Source: Actinacidiphila guanduensis | GTDB lineage: Bacteria > Actinomycetota > Actinomycetes > Streptomycetales > Streptomycetaceae | Direction: 5' to 3' | Assembly: GCF_900103985.1 (NCBI RefSeq) | Contig: NZ_FNIE01000005.1 | Span: 546,731 to 610,730, forward strand | DNA length: 64,000 nucleotides | Translations under genes and position numbers: made by a program | Notes under the pieces: generated by a model | Told to the model about the DNA's origin: nothing | Databases searched by the model: none | What the model saw: only the letters and a program-made list of their open reading frames with translations | Shown: positions 48,186 to 56,186 of the stretch, piece after piece | How the letters are laid out: the number at the start of each line of letters is the position of its first letter | How positions within the stretch are numbered: position 1 is the first letter of the stretch

Positions 48186-48491
48186 GGTGCTCCCACCGTA
48201 TCGGCCGTCCGTCTGCCGATCACCCGCCGTCCCGAGGGGCGGACACCCCTGCCCGGCATCCGGCCCGGCCCGCCGCGGCCCCCGGGCAGGCCCGGCCGCG
48301 GTGCCCGCGGTGGGCCATCGGTGCCATCGCCCGCCCGTCCGGCGGAACCGATGGCCCACCGCGGGCGTCGTGGGCCGTGGAGGACGGTTTCGGGCACAGA
48401 GCGAAGACGGTGCCGCGTCTGAAAGAGTTCCTCCCGATGTTCGCAATCCCTAGACTGCCCCCCCCATGGGGGACTATTCGGGGGACAACCA
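48186..48491. other. Divergent serB/FHA-ABC region with a 19-bp perfect inverted repeat
   Basis: CCCGCGGTGGGCCATCGGT (48304-48322) and ACCGATGGCCCACCGCGGG (48347-48365) are exact complements around a 24-base loop. The genes on either side diverge, so a normal terminator role is unexpected. A plus-strand -10-like TAGACT (48451-48456) is followed by the 12-base dyad CCCCCATGGGGG at 48461. A 20-codon out-of-frame ORF (48466-48528) overlaps the beginning of the FHA gene. Confidence 0.6.
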
Positions 48492-51203
48492 ATGGGGCAT
48501 GGGGTGCCTGAACTTCTACTTGAACTGAACGGACAGACCTGGCCGCTGGACCCGTCCCGGTCGTACACCCTGGGCCGCGACCCGCAGGGCGACCTCGTCC
48601 TGGAGGACGCCCGGGTCTCGTGGCGGCACGCCACGATCCGCCGCGGTGAGCGCGGCTGGGTGATCGAGGACCTGGGCAGCACCAACGGCACCTTCGTGCA
48701 AGGGCAGCGGGTCCAGCGGACGGAGGTGGGCGCCGGCTCCGCGGTCCACCTCGGCAACGCCGCCGACGGCCCGCGGCTGAGCTTCACAGCGGCTGCCGGA
48801 GCGGCCGCCGCGAGCGGCGCGGTGCCGGCCGCCGCGCAGCCCGCCGCGGCCCAGGTGGCGGCACCGGCCGCGCCCGCGCAGCCGTACCGGCCGCCGCAGC
48901 AGGCGCCGGCGCCGCAGTACCAGCCGCCGCACACCCCGTCGCAGCCCCAGCAGCAGGCCCAACAGCCGTTGCAGCAGCCGCAGATGTACGCCGCCCCGCC
49001 GCAGGCCGTACCGCAGCGGCAGGGGTGGGGCGCGCCGCCCGCGCAGGTGCCGCCGCAGGCCGTGCCACAGCAGGCACCGCAGCAGCCGCAGCAGATATGG
49101 GGCGGCGGCCAGGTGCAGAATCAGCCGCCGCAGCCGCCGCCGTACCAGCCGCAGCCGCAGGCGGCTCAGGGCGCCCCGCGCCCCGGCCACGGCGACCGCA
49201 GCCCGACCACCTTCCACCAGCTCGCGCTGGGCCGGGTGATGAAGATCGGCCGCGCGCTGGAGAACGAGCTGGTCGTCTCCGACCTGCAGGTCTCCCGCTT
49301 CCACGCGGAGTTCCGGGCGCACCCCGACGGCCGGTTCGAGATCGTGGACCTCGGCAGCCACAACGGCACGTACGTCAACGGCCAGCCGATCCAGCGCCAC
49401 CTGCTGGGGCCCAACGACATCGTGGGCGTCGGGCACTCCACCTTCCGGCTGGTCGGCGACCGGCTGGAGGAGTTCGTCGACACCGGCGCCGTGTCCTTCT
49501 CCGCCCGCCGCCTGTCGGTGCAGGTACCGCACGGCAAGGGCACCAAGACGATCCTGAAGGACGTCTCCTTCGGGGTGCCGGAGAAGTCGCTGATCGGCGT
49601 GATCGGCCCGTCCGGCTCCGGCAAGTCCACCCTGCTGCGCGCGCTGACCGGTTACCGGCCCGCCGACCAGGGCGAGGTGCTTTACGACAACCGCAACCTC
49701 TACAAGCAGTTCGCCGAACTGCGCCAGCGCATCGGCCTGGTGCCGCAGGACGACATCCTGCACAAGGAGCTCCAGGTGCGCACCGCGCTGCGGTACGCGG
49801 CCAAGCTCCGCTTCCCCGGCGACACCGCGGCCGCCGAGCGCGAGGCCCGCATCGACGAGGTGCTGCGCGAGCTGAAGCTCGACATCCACGCCGACAAGAA
49901 GGTCACCTCGCTCTCCGGCGGCCAGCGCAAGCGCGTCTCGGTGGCGCTGGAACTGCTCACCAAGCCGTCGCTGATCTTCCTGGACGAGCCGACCTCCGGC
50001 CTCGACCCGGGCATGGACCGCGACGTGATGAAGCTGCTGCGCGGCCTGGCCGACGACGGCCGCACCGTCCTGGTCGTCACCCACTCGGTGGCCGAACTCG
50101 CCCTGTGCGACAAGCTGCTGGTGATGGCGCCGGGCGGCTCGGTGGCGTACTTCGGCCCGCCGGACGAGGCGCTGACCTTCTTCGGCTACGACAACTGGGC
50201 GGATGTCTTCTCGGCGTTCGAGAACTACCGGGACTACGACTGGTCCGGCCGCTGGCGCGGCTCGCAGCACTACCAGACGTACGCCGCCGACCTGGACTCG
50301 GCGGCACCGCAGGCCGCGCACTACATCCCGTACCAGGCGGCCAGGCCGCCCAAGCCGCAGGGCTGGGGCTCGCAGCTGTACACGCTGGTACGGCGCTACC
50401 TGTCGGTGATCCTGTCCGACCGCGGCTTCATCGGGCTGATGGTGGTGCTGCCCGCGGTGCTGGGCGTGGTGAGCATCCTGATCCCGGCCGACAACGGGCT
50501 CGGGCCCGGCAAGCCGCCGCTGTTCACCAACAAGGACGCCGGCACCATCCTGATGATCCTCGCGGTGGGCGCCTGCTTCGCCGGCGCCGCCAACTCGGTG
50601 CGCGAGCTGATCAAGGAACGGGTGATCTACGAGCGCGAACGCGCGGTGGGCCTGTCCCGGTCGGCGTACCTGATGTCCAAGGTGATCGTGCTCGGTGTCA
50701 TCACCGCCCTGCAGGGCGCGATCATCTGCGGCATCGGCTTCGCGCCGCGCAAGATGCCCCCCTCGGGCGTGATCCTGCACAGCCACCCCGGCTGGGAGAT
50801 GGCGCTGGTCATCATGGCGTTCGGCTTCACCTCGATGATGGTCGGCCTGATCATCTCGGCGCTGGTGAAGACGGCGGAGAAGACGATGCCGCTGCTGGTC
50901 ATGTTCGCCATCGTGCAGATCGTCTTCACCGGCGTCCTCTTCCAGCTGTACGGCAAGCCCGGTGTGGAGCAGCTGTCGTGGCTGATGCCGGCCCGCTGGG
51001 CGGTGGCCGGCGCGGGCGTCACGGCCGACCTCAACGTGCTGCTGCCGTGGGACCCGACGCACAGGACGAGCGACGCGCTGTGGAAGCACACCGCGGGCAC
51101 CTGGACGCTGGACATTGTGGTGCTGCTGCTCATGGCGGCGCTGTGCGGTGTCGTGGTGGCGCGGCTGCTGCGCCGGCACGAGCCGGAGGTCATGCGCAAG
51201 TAG
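48492..51203 (+). CDS. FHA-domain ABC transporter (Rv1747-like exporter)
   Basis: The 903-residue fusion has FHA domain 1 (about 8-100; YTLGRDPQGDLVLEDARVSW), a Gln/Pro/Ala-rich linker (about 105-235), FHA domain 2 (about 245-330; KIGRALENELVVSDLQVSR), an ABC cassette (GPSGSGKST, SLSGGQRKRVS, LIFLDEPTSGLDP) and a C-terminal ABC-2 membrane domain with six helices. FHA domains bind phosphothreonine, so Ser/Thr kinases probably control export, as for mycobacterial Rv1747. ATG 48492 is given; GTG 48504 (VPELLLELNG) fits homologue N-termini equally well. The substrate is unknown. Confidence 0.93.
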   Translation: MGHGVPELLLELNGQTWPLDPSRSYTLGRDPQGDLVLEDARVSWRHATIRRGERGWVIEDLGSTNGTFVQGQRVQRTEVGAGSAVHLGNAADGPRLSFTAAAGAAAASGAVPAAAQPAAAQVAAPAAPAQPYRPPQQAPAPQYQPPHTPSQPQQQAQQPLQQPQMYAAPPQAVPQRQGWGAPPAQVPPQAVPQQAPQQPQQIWGGGQVQNQPPQPPPYQPQPQAAQGAPRPGHGDRSPTTFHQLALGRVMKIGRALENELVVSDLQVSRFHAEFRAHPDGRFEIVDLGSHNGTYVNGQPIQRHLLGPNDIVGVGHSTFRLVGDRLEEFVDTGAVSFSARRLSVQVPHGKGTKTILKDVSFGVPEKSLIGVIGPSGSGKSTLLRALTGYRPADQGEVLYDNRNLYKQFAELRQRIGLVPQDDILHKELQVRTALRYAAKLRFPGDTAAAEREARIDEVLRELKLDIHADKKVTSLSGGQRKRVSVALELLTKPSLIFLDEPTSGLDPGMDRDVMKLLRGLADDGRTVLVVTHSVAELALCDKLLVMAPGGSVAYFGPPDEALTFFGYDNWADVFSAFENYRDYDWSGRWRGSQHYQTYAADLDSAAPQAAHYIPYQAARPPKPQGWGSQLYTLVRRYLSVILSDRGFIGLMVVLPAVLGVVSILIPADNGLGPGKPPLFTNKDAGTILMILAVGACFAGAANSVRELIKERVIYERERAVGLSRSAYLMSKVIVLGVITALQGAIICGIGFAPRKMPPSGVILHSHPGWEMALVIMAFGFTSMMVGLIISALVKTAEKTMPLLVMFAIVQIVFTGVLFQLYGKPGVEQLSWLMPARWAVAGAGVTADLNVLLPWDPTHRTSDALWKHTAGTWTLDIVVLLLMAALCGVVVARLLRRHEPEVMRK

Positions 51204-51239
51204 GGGCGGCGGCCGCAACTCGGCGGCCGGAAAAGGCGG

Positions 51240-51273
51240 AAGGGCGGCGGGACGATTGCGTCCCGCCGCCCTT
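51240..51273. terminator. Strong intrinsic terminator between the FHA-ABC gene and the transglycosylase
   Basis: AAGGGCGGCGGGACG (51240-51254) and CGTCCCGCCGCCCTT (51259-51273) pair perfectly over 15 bases with an ATTG loop. AAAAGG on one side and CTTT on the other allow function in both directions. Confidence 0.93.
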
Positions 51274-51313
51274 TGCGTGCACCCGGGGAAGTGCCGTCCG
51301 GTGGTTTTCCGGA

Positions 51314-52186
51314 TCAGTACGCCGAGTTGACGTTGTCCATTCCGCCGTAGACGTGCCAGGCGTAGTTGCACGCGGCGGCGATGTTCGCGACCGGGTTGTA
51401 GACGTTCCACGACGTACCCGACACGTGGTACGCGTTGAACGTCGGGTCGATGGTCTGCAGCAGGCCCTTGGAGGGAATGCCCTTGGCCGCGTTGGAGTCC
51501 CACAGGTTGATGGCATTGGGGTTGCCGGAGGACTCGCGCATGACGTTGCGGTAAATGCCGTTGTAGGTCGGCACCGGGATGTTGTGCGCGGCCAGGACGG
51601 CCTGGGCCTGGCGGATCCAGCCGTCCAGGTTGTCCGGGTAGACCACGGCGGCCGGCGCGGTGGCCACGGGGACGACCTTCTTGACGACGGGGGCCTTCTT
51701 GACGACCGGGGCCTTCTTCACCGGGGCGGGGGCCGGCTTGATCACCGCGCGGGTGGTGGAGCGGTTGGCCGTGGCCTCGCGGGCGCGCTTGGCCGCGGCC
51801 TCCTCGGCCGCGCTCTTGCGCGCGGCGGCGTCGGCGGCCGCCTTGCGCTTCGCGGCGTCCGCGGCGGCGGCCTTGCTGCGGGCGGCGGCGTCGGCCGCGG
51901 CCTTCTTCTTCGCCGCCGCGTCGGCGGCCGCCTTCTTCTTGGCCGCGGCCGCGTCGTCGACGGCCTTCTGCGAGGCCATACCGCTCTTGCCGCCGACGGC
52001 CTTGACCTGGTCGCCGGTGGAGACGGAGAACCCAGTCGGGTCGCCGACAGCGGCGGCCGACCCTCCAGCGGTCGCCTCCAGACCGGTGACTGTGAGCGCA
52101 ACCGCGGCTGCGGCGGCGATTCCGGCCGCCGTCAGCTTGTGCTTCTTCGACAGGCTGCCGATCTTCGGGATCGTGGGGAGCTGCAT
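51314..52186 (-). CDS. Secreted lytic transglycosylase (SLT domain) with Ala/Lys coiled segment
   Basis: The 290-residue protein has a membrane/signal segment (about 18-42, KLTAAGIAAAAAVALTVTG), a long Ala/Lys-rich helical region (about 75-145) built from repeats like AAAKKKAAADA, a Pro/Val/Lys linker and a C-terminal SLT domain (about 185-290) with VMRESSGNPNAINLWDSNAA (catalytic Glu), SKGLLQTIDPTFNAYH. It should cleave peptidoglycan glycan strands. A good sigma-70-type promoter lies just upstream and AGAGGT precedes ATG 52186. Confidence 0.92.
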   Translation of the reverse strand: MQLPTIPKIGSLSKKHKLTAAGIAAAAAVALTVTGLEATAGGSAAAVGDPTGFSVSTGDQVKAVGGKSGMASQKAVDDAAAAKKKAAADAAAKKKAAADAAARSKAAAADAAKRKAAADAAARKSAAEEAAAKRAREATANRSTTRAVIKPAPAPVKKAPVVKKAPVVKKVVPVATAPAAVVYPDNLDGWIRQAQAVLAAHNIPVPTYNGIYRNVMRESSGNPNAINLWDSNAAKGIPSKGLLQTIDPTFNAYHVSGTSWNVYNPVANIAAACNYAWHVYGGMDNVNSAY

Positions 52187-52212
52187 TCGGGATTACCTCT
52201 TCCGATTGGGAC

Positions 52213-52248
52213 CCGAGAATTGTTAGAGGGTCCTAAATCGGGGGTCAA
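52213..52248 (-). promoter_or_regulatory. HrdB-type promoter of the lytic transglycosylase gene
   Basis: On the minus strand TTGACC (52248-52243), a 17-base spacer and TAACAA (52225-52220) match the vegetative consensus. Transcription would start near 52213, giving a ~27-nt 5' UTR with AGAGGT before the ATG. Such a short UTR argues against a riboswitch in this leader. Confidence 0.75.
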
Positions 52249-52613
52249 CGAGCTCCACTACGAGTCGAATTCGTAGCGGGTGCGGGGCGCCGGGCGGTGT
52301 TCACCGGGTCGGATGGCGGTAAAACAGGGGCGGCAATTCCACTAAGCGGCTTAGTATGTGACCCACGTCCTGTAGGTGAGGTCACAGGGGCGCTCCCCGT
52401 TTCTCGCCGACGGTGACGGCCGCACTGCTTTATGTGACGCTTATGAGCGGACACAGGGGGCACATCCGGCGGATGTTTCATCCCTTGTGTCCGTTTTAAG
52501 GCTATTAGTAGGCATCTCGGATATTCCATCCCCTGGGCGGCGAGCGGCCTTATCACGGGCGCCCCGCCCGGGCCGTCTGTATCACCGCCTGTCGCACGGG
52601 CGTCCGGCCAGGG
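52249..52613 (+). ncRNA. Structured AT-richer intergenic region, possible small RNA
   Basis: This stretch is visibly lower in GC than its surroundings and full of dyads: ACTAAGC-G-GCTTAGT (52341-52355), TGTGACC/GGTCACA (52357-52363 and 52380-52386) and CGGACACA/TGTGTCCG (52448-52455 and 52486-52493), which encloses ACATCC/GGATGT and is followed by TTTT. A -10-like TAGTAT (52352-52357) overlaps the first dyad. A plus-strand transcript of about 52364-52500 ending at the last hairpin is possible. No protein-coding bias is seen. It is part of the 563-bp gap 52187-52749. Confidence 0.3.
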
Positions 52614-52668
52614 GTCCAGGGCACGTCCAGGGCACGTCCAGGGCACGTCCAGGGCACGTCCGGGGCAC
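52614..52668. repeat. Five tandem copies of the 11-mer GTCCAGGGCAC
   Basis: Four exact copies (52614, 52625, 52636, 52647) and a fifth with one change (GTCCGGGGCAC at 52658) are arranged head to tail. They end ~80 bases before the histidine-kinase start. One helical turn per unit puts every copy on the same DNA face, so a cooperative binding site or a slippage-prone microsatellite are both possible. Confidence 0.9.
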
Positions 52669-52749
52669 AAGGTCTAGGTCGCAGGGAGCAGGCGGGGCCG
52701 GGCTCGGGACGCATACGGGCGGCCCGGGCCCGCCGGTACCGTGGGGAGC

Positions 52750-54003
52750 ATGACGCCCAGGACGCCGCGCGGCGGGATCGAAGCGGTCAGCGCCGCGATC
52801 CTGGCGATGAACCGCCGGCTGGACGTGCGCGAGGTGCTGCAGACGATCGTCGCCTCCGCGCGCGAGCTGCTGGGCGCCCAGTACGCCGCGCTCGGCGTCC
52901 CGGACGACCACGGCGGCTTCGCCCAGTTCGTCGTCGACGGCGTCAGCGACGAGCAGTGGCGGGCGATCGGCCCGCTGCCCCGCCAGCACGGCGTGCTCGC
53001 CGCGATGCTCCACGAGGCCACCCCGCAGCGCCTGGCCGACGTGCGCGAGTTCGAGAGCTTCGCCGGCTGGCCGCGCGCCCACCCCGTCATGACCGACTTC
53101 ATCGGCATGCCCGTGCTGGACGGCGAGGAGATCCTGGGCGCGGTCTTCCTGGCCAACAAGATCTGCCCGCCCGGCGCCGAGGAACCCCGCCCGGACGGCT
53201 CACCGGGCAGTGACGGTACTGCAGGCGGTGACGGCGGCAGCGGTACCGACGGCGCTGACGGCGGCGGGAAGGGGCCCCGCAAGAGCCGCTGCGGCTTCAC
53301 GCAGGAGGACGAGGACCTGCTGCGGCTCCTCGCCGACCATGCCGCCATCGCCCTGACCAACGCCCGCCTGCACGAGCGCAGCCGCGAGCTGACCCTGGCC
53401 GGCGAGCGGGCCCGGATCGCCCACGAGCTCCACGACGCCGTCTCGCAGAAGCTGTTCTCCCTGCGGCTGACCGCCCAGGCGTCGGCCGCCCTTGTCGACG
53501 CCGACCCCGGCCGCGCCAAGCAGGAGATCCGCCAGGTCGCCGCCCTGGCCGCCGAGGCCGCCGACGAACTGCGGGCCGTCGTGGTCGAGCTGCGCCCGGC
53601 CGCCCTGGACGAGGACGGCCTGGTCGCCACCCTGCGCACCCAGGTGGAGGTCCTGGACCGGGTGCACTCGGCGAACGTGACCTTCCGCTCCTTCGCCGTC
53701 CGCGCCCTGCCCGCCGCCCAGGAGGAGGCGCTGCTGCGCGTCGCCCAGGAGGCCGTGCACAACGCGCTGCGGCACTCCGGGGCCCGCAACGTCGGCGTCG
53801 CCCTCGAAGGCCGCGGCAAGGGCGTCCGGCTGCGGGTCCGGGACGACGGCCGCGGCTTCGACCCCGGCGCCGTCCGCCGCAGCGGCCGTCACCTGGGACT
53901 TGTGTCCATGCGGGACCGGGCCGGCGGCGTCGGCGGCCGGCTCGACGTGCACTCGGCGCCCGGCAAGGGCACCGTCATCGAGATGGAGGTGCCAGGTGGC
54001 TGA
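52750..54003 (+). CDS. GAF-domain sensor histidine kinase (NarX/DevS-like)
   Basis: The 417-residue soluble kinase has an N-terminal GAF domain (about 10-185, interrupted by a Gly/Asp/Ser-rich insert at ~142-178), a HisKA_3 dimer domain with RARIAHELHDAVSQKLFSL (phospho-acceptor His) and a HATPase domain (EAVHNALRHSGA, DDGRGFD). No membrane helix is present, so the signal is cytoplasmic or a bound ligand. TACCGT lies 7 nt before ATG 52750, suggesting a leaderless mRNA. The response regulator overlaps its end by 8 bases. Confidence 0.92.
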   Translation: MTPRTPRGGIEAVSAAILAMNRRLDVREVLQTIVASARELLGAQYAALGVPDDHGGFAQFVVDGVSDEQWRAIGPLPRQHGVLAAMLHEATPQRLADVREFESFAGWPRAHPVMTDFIGMPVLDGEEILGAVFLANKICPPGAEEPRPDGSPGSDGTAGGDGGSGTDGADGGGKGPRKSRCGFTQEDEDLLRLLADHAAIALTNARLHERSRELTLAGERARIAHELHDAVSQKLFSLRLTAQASAALVDADPGRAKQEIRQVAALAAEAADELRAVVVELRPAALDEDGLVATLRTQVEVLDRVHSANVTFRSFAVRALPAAQEEALLRVAQEAVHNALRHSGARNVGVALEGRGKGVRLRVRDDGRGFDPGAVRRSGRHLGLVSMRDRAGGVGGRLDVHSAPGKGTVIEMEVPGG

Positions 54004-54661
54004 GAGCCGGCCCGCGGGCGACGGGCAGCCGATCCGGGTCCTGCTCGTGGACGACCATCAGGTGGTGCGGCGCGGCCTGCGCACCTTCCTGGAGGTCCAG
54101 GGCGACATCGAGGTCGTCGGCGAGGCGGCCGACGGCGCCGAGGGCGTGGCCCGCGCGCTGGAACTGCGGCCCGACGTGATCCTCATGGACGTCAAGATGC
54201 CCGGCACCGACGGCATCGAGGCGCTGCGGCTGCTGCGCGACGCCGACAGTCCGGCCCGCGTGCTCATCGTGACCAGCTTCACCGAGCAGCGCACCGTGGT
54301 GCCCGCGCTGCGCGCCGGGGCCTCGGGCTACGTCTACAAGGACGTCGACCCCGACGCGCTGGCCGGCGCCATCCGCTCCGTGCACGCCGGGCACGTCCTG
54401 CTGCAGCCCGAGGTGGCCGGCGCCCTGCTCGCCCAGGAGCAGTCCGCGCCCGGCGCCGGCCGCGGCGGCACCCTCACCGAACGCGAGCGCGAAGTGCTCG
54501 CCCTCATCGCCGACGGCCGCTCCAACCGCGAGATCGCCCGCGCCCTGGTGCTCTCGGAGAAGACGGTCAAGACACACGTGTCGAACATCCTGATGAAGCT
54601 CGACCTCGCCGACCGCACCCAGGCCGCCCTGTGGGCGGTGCGCAACGGCGTCGGCAGCTGA
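53996..54661 (+). CDS. NarL/LuxR-family response regulator
   Basis: The 221-residue partner of the upstream kinase has a receiver domain (LLVDDHQVVRRGL, phospho-acceptor in VILMDVKMPGTDG, conserved Ser/Thr in VTSFTE and Lys in YVYKDVD) and a C-terminal LuxR-type helix-turn-helix (LTEREREVLALIADGRSNREIARALVLSEKTVKTH region). GTG 53996 overlaps the kinase stop, indicating coupled translation. It lies 200 bp upstream of a chaplin gene and may regulate it, which is inference from position. Confidence 0.94.
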   Translation: MAESRPAGDGQPIRVLLVDDHQVVRRGLRTFLEVQGDIEVVGEAADGAEGVARALELRPDVILMDVKMPGTDGIEALRLLRDADSPARVLIVTSFTEQRTVVPALRAGASGYVYKDVDPDALAGAIRSVHAGHVLLQPEVAGALLAQEQSAPGAGRGGTLTEREREVLALIADGRSNREIARALVLSEKTVKTHVSNILMKLDLADRTQAALWAVRNGVGS

Positions 54662-54860
54662 TCCCCGCGCAGGCCGGGCCCTCCCGCGGCCCGGGCCGCC
54701 CGGAGCCGGTCGCGCCCCGGGGGAGCCGGCGCATGGCGGAGTGAGATTCATACTGTCGGGTGTATGTCCCCCGCAGTGCGCATCCCCCGGGCCGGTGGCC
54801 CGTTGCGCAGGGCGTGCCGCGGCGGATTGCCGGGCACGACCCGCAAGGAGGAAGTGCGAA

Positions 54861-55100
54861 GTGAAGAACCTGAAGAAGGCCGTGACCGTCACCCTCGTGG
54901 CCGGTGGCCTCGCCGCCGCCGGTGCCGGCGTGGCCTCGGCCGACTCGACCGCCCAGGGCGCCGCTGTGAAGTCGCCGGGCGTCGTCTCCGGCAACCTGGT
55001 GCAGGTCCCGGTGCACGTCCCGGTCAACGTGGTCGGCAACACCGTCAACGTGATCGGCCTGCTCAACCCGGCCTTCGGGAACACCGGCGCCAACGCCTGA
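54861..55100 (+). CDS. chpE: Short chaplin, ChpE-like
   Basis: The 79-residue precursor has a signal peptide (KNLKKAVTVTLVAGGLAAAG, cleavage after VASA) and one chaplin domain (SPGVVSGNLVQVPVHVPVNV, GNTVNVIGLLNPAFGN). It lacks the two cysteines found in most chaplins, which identifies the ChpE type. Chaplins are secreted amyloid-forming surfactants coating aerial hyphae; ChpE is expressed early and is essential in S. coelicolor. AAGGAGG is 9 bases before GTG 54861. A hairpin follows at 55170. Confidence 0.92.
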   Translation: MKNLKKAVTVTLVAGGLAAAGAGVASADSTAQGAAVKSPGVVSGNLVQVPVHVPVNVVGNTVNVIGLLNPAFGNTGANA

Positions 55101-55169
55101 CACCCGGCGCCCGCCCGCCGGGCGGGACATGCCGAGCAGGACCCCGCGGCTGCCACCGGCCGCCGCGGC

Positions 55170-55212
55170 GACGGGCCCCGCGGGCGGTACATGCGCCGCC
55201 GCGGGGCCCGTC
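55170..55212 (+). terminator. Terminator after the chaplin gene
   Basis: GACGGGCCCCGCGG (55170-55183) pairs with CCGCGGGGCCCGTC (55199-55212) over 14 bases; the inner GCGG/CCGC can extend it. CTCCTTCC follows. It separates chpE from a convergent gene. Confidence 0.82.
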
Positions 55213-55267
55213 CTCCTTCCACGGGCCCGGAAGATACGAGGGGGACGTAGGGGAGGGGCCCCGCTCG

Positions 55268-56056
55268 CTACGAACCGCGGCGCTGCGACTCCTCCACGTA
55301 CGCGTTGTACGCCGCCACCTGCGCCCGCCGCGCGGTCCGCTCCACCGGGCGCAGCAGCTCCGCCCGGGCCGCGATCTGCGAGGCGCTCACCGCGGCCCCG
55401 TGGCCGTCCGCGGCGATCTCCACCAGCGCGCCCACCCGCTGGGCCAGCTCCAGCACCCGCACCGCCCGCGGCGGGTACCCCGGCGCCAGCACCTCGCGGC
55501 CCCGCGCCGCCCGCGCCCGGTAGGCATCCAGGCTTGCCTGCGCCGCTGGGCCCGCGCCCGCCACGTCGAGCCGGGCCAGCGCCTCCGTGGCGTCCCGCAG
55601 CGCCTCGGCCAGCTCGCGCTCGGCCTCGCCGAGTGAGGGCACGTCGGCCGGCGGCGCGTCCCGCGTCGGCAGGCACTGCCACTCCACATCCACGTGCACG
55701 TCCCCGGCCGGACCGGCCTCGCGCACCTCGGGCACCAGGCCGAGCGAGATCGCCCCGACCGTCAGCACGGCCTCCCCGGCGACCAGCGCCCGCGCGTTGA
55801 ACTCCGGCGGACCGGACAGCCCCAGCGGGTGCCCCGGGACCGGCAGCGCCAGCCGCAGCCCGGTGACGCCCAGGGCCCGCAGCCTGCCGAGACCCAGTGT
55901 CAGCCCCACCGGAGCCGGCTCGCCGGGCAGCCCCGCGATCCGGTGCACCGCGTCGTCCCCGGCGATCCGCTCGGCGACGTCATCGGGGGCGGCAAGTCCG
56001 GCAAGCAGGGCATTTCCCCATGCGGTCAGCCGTCCTGAGCGTGGTTCATCAAGCAT
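55268..56056 (-). CDS. Conserved hypothetical protein
   Basis: The 262-residue protein has two parts: residues 1-140 are alpha/beta with repeated Gly-rich strands (LGLGRLRALGVTGLRLALPVPGHP, AVLTVGAISLGLVPEV), and residues 150-262 are long charged helices rich in Ala/Arg/Glu (AERELAEALRDATEALARL). There is no signal peptide or membrane helix. I recognise it only as a streptomycete protein of unknown function. It diverges from an ABC ATPase gene with 130 bp between. Confidence 0.75.
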   Translation of the reverse strand: MLDEPRSGRLTAWGNALLAGLAAPDDVAERIAGDDAVHRIAGLPGEPAPVGLTLGLGRLRALGVTGLRLALPVPGHPLGLSGPPEFNARALVAGEAVLTVGAISLGLVPEVREAGPAGDVHVDVEWQCLPTRDAPPADVPSLGEAERELAEALRDATEALARLDVAGAGPAAQASLDAYRARAARGREVLAPGYPPRAVRVLELAQRVGALVEIAADGHGAAVSASQIAARAELLRPVERTARRAQVAAYNAYVEESQRRGS

Positions 56057-56186
56057 GCCCCCAGCCTATGGACTGGGCCGCACCCGCGGTGGCGTAAGTT
56101 TTCCCCGGGGGTTTCTTCTGGCCCGTGCCGATCCCGGCACACCGGACATGCCGCGACAGCCGAATCTGCAGGGAGACAACGCGCTC

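Noticed and set aside
52258..52276. tRNA-like T-arm (minus strand, around GAATTCGACTCG)
   Set aside because: The loop does not match TTCRANY in register and no acceptor, D or anticodon arm is found. It is a simple 6-bp dyad.
52187..52500. c-di-AMP (ydaO) riboswitch before the lytic transglycosylase gene
   Set aside because: Known for some streptomycete wall-hydrolase genes, but I could not find the conserved segments, and the promoter at 52213-52248 leaves only a ~27-nt leader.
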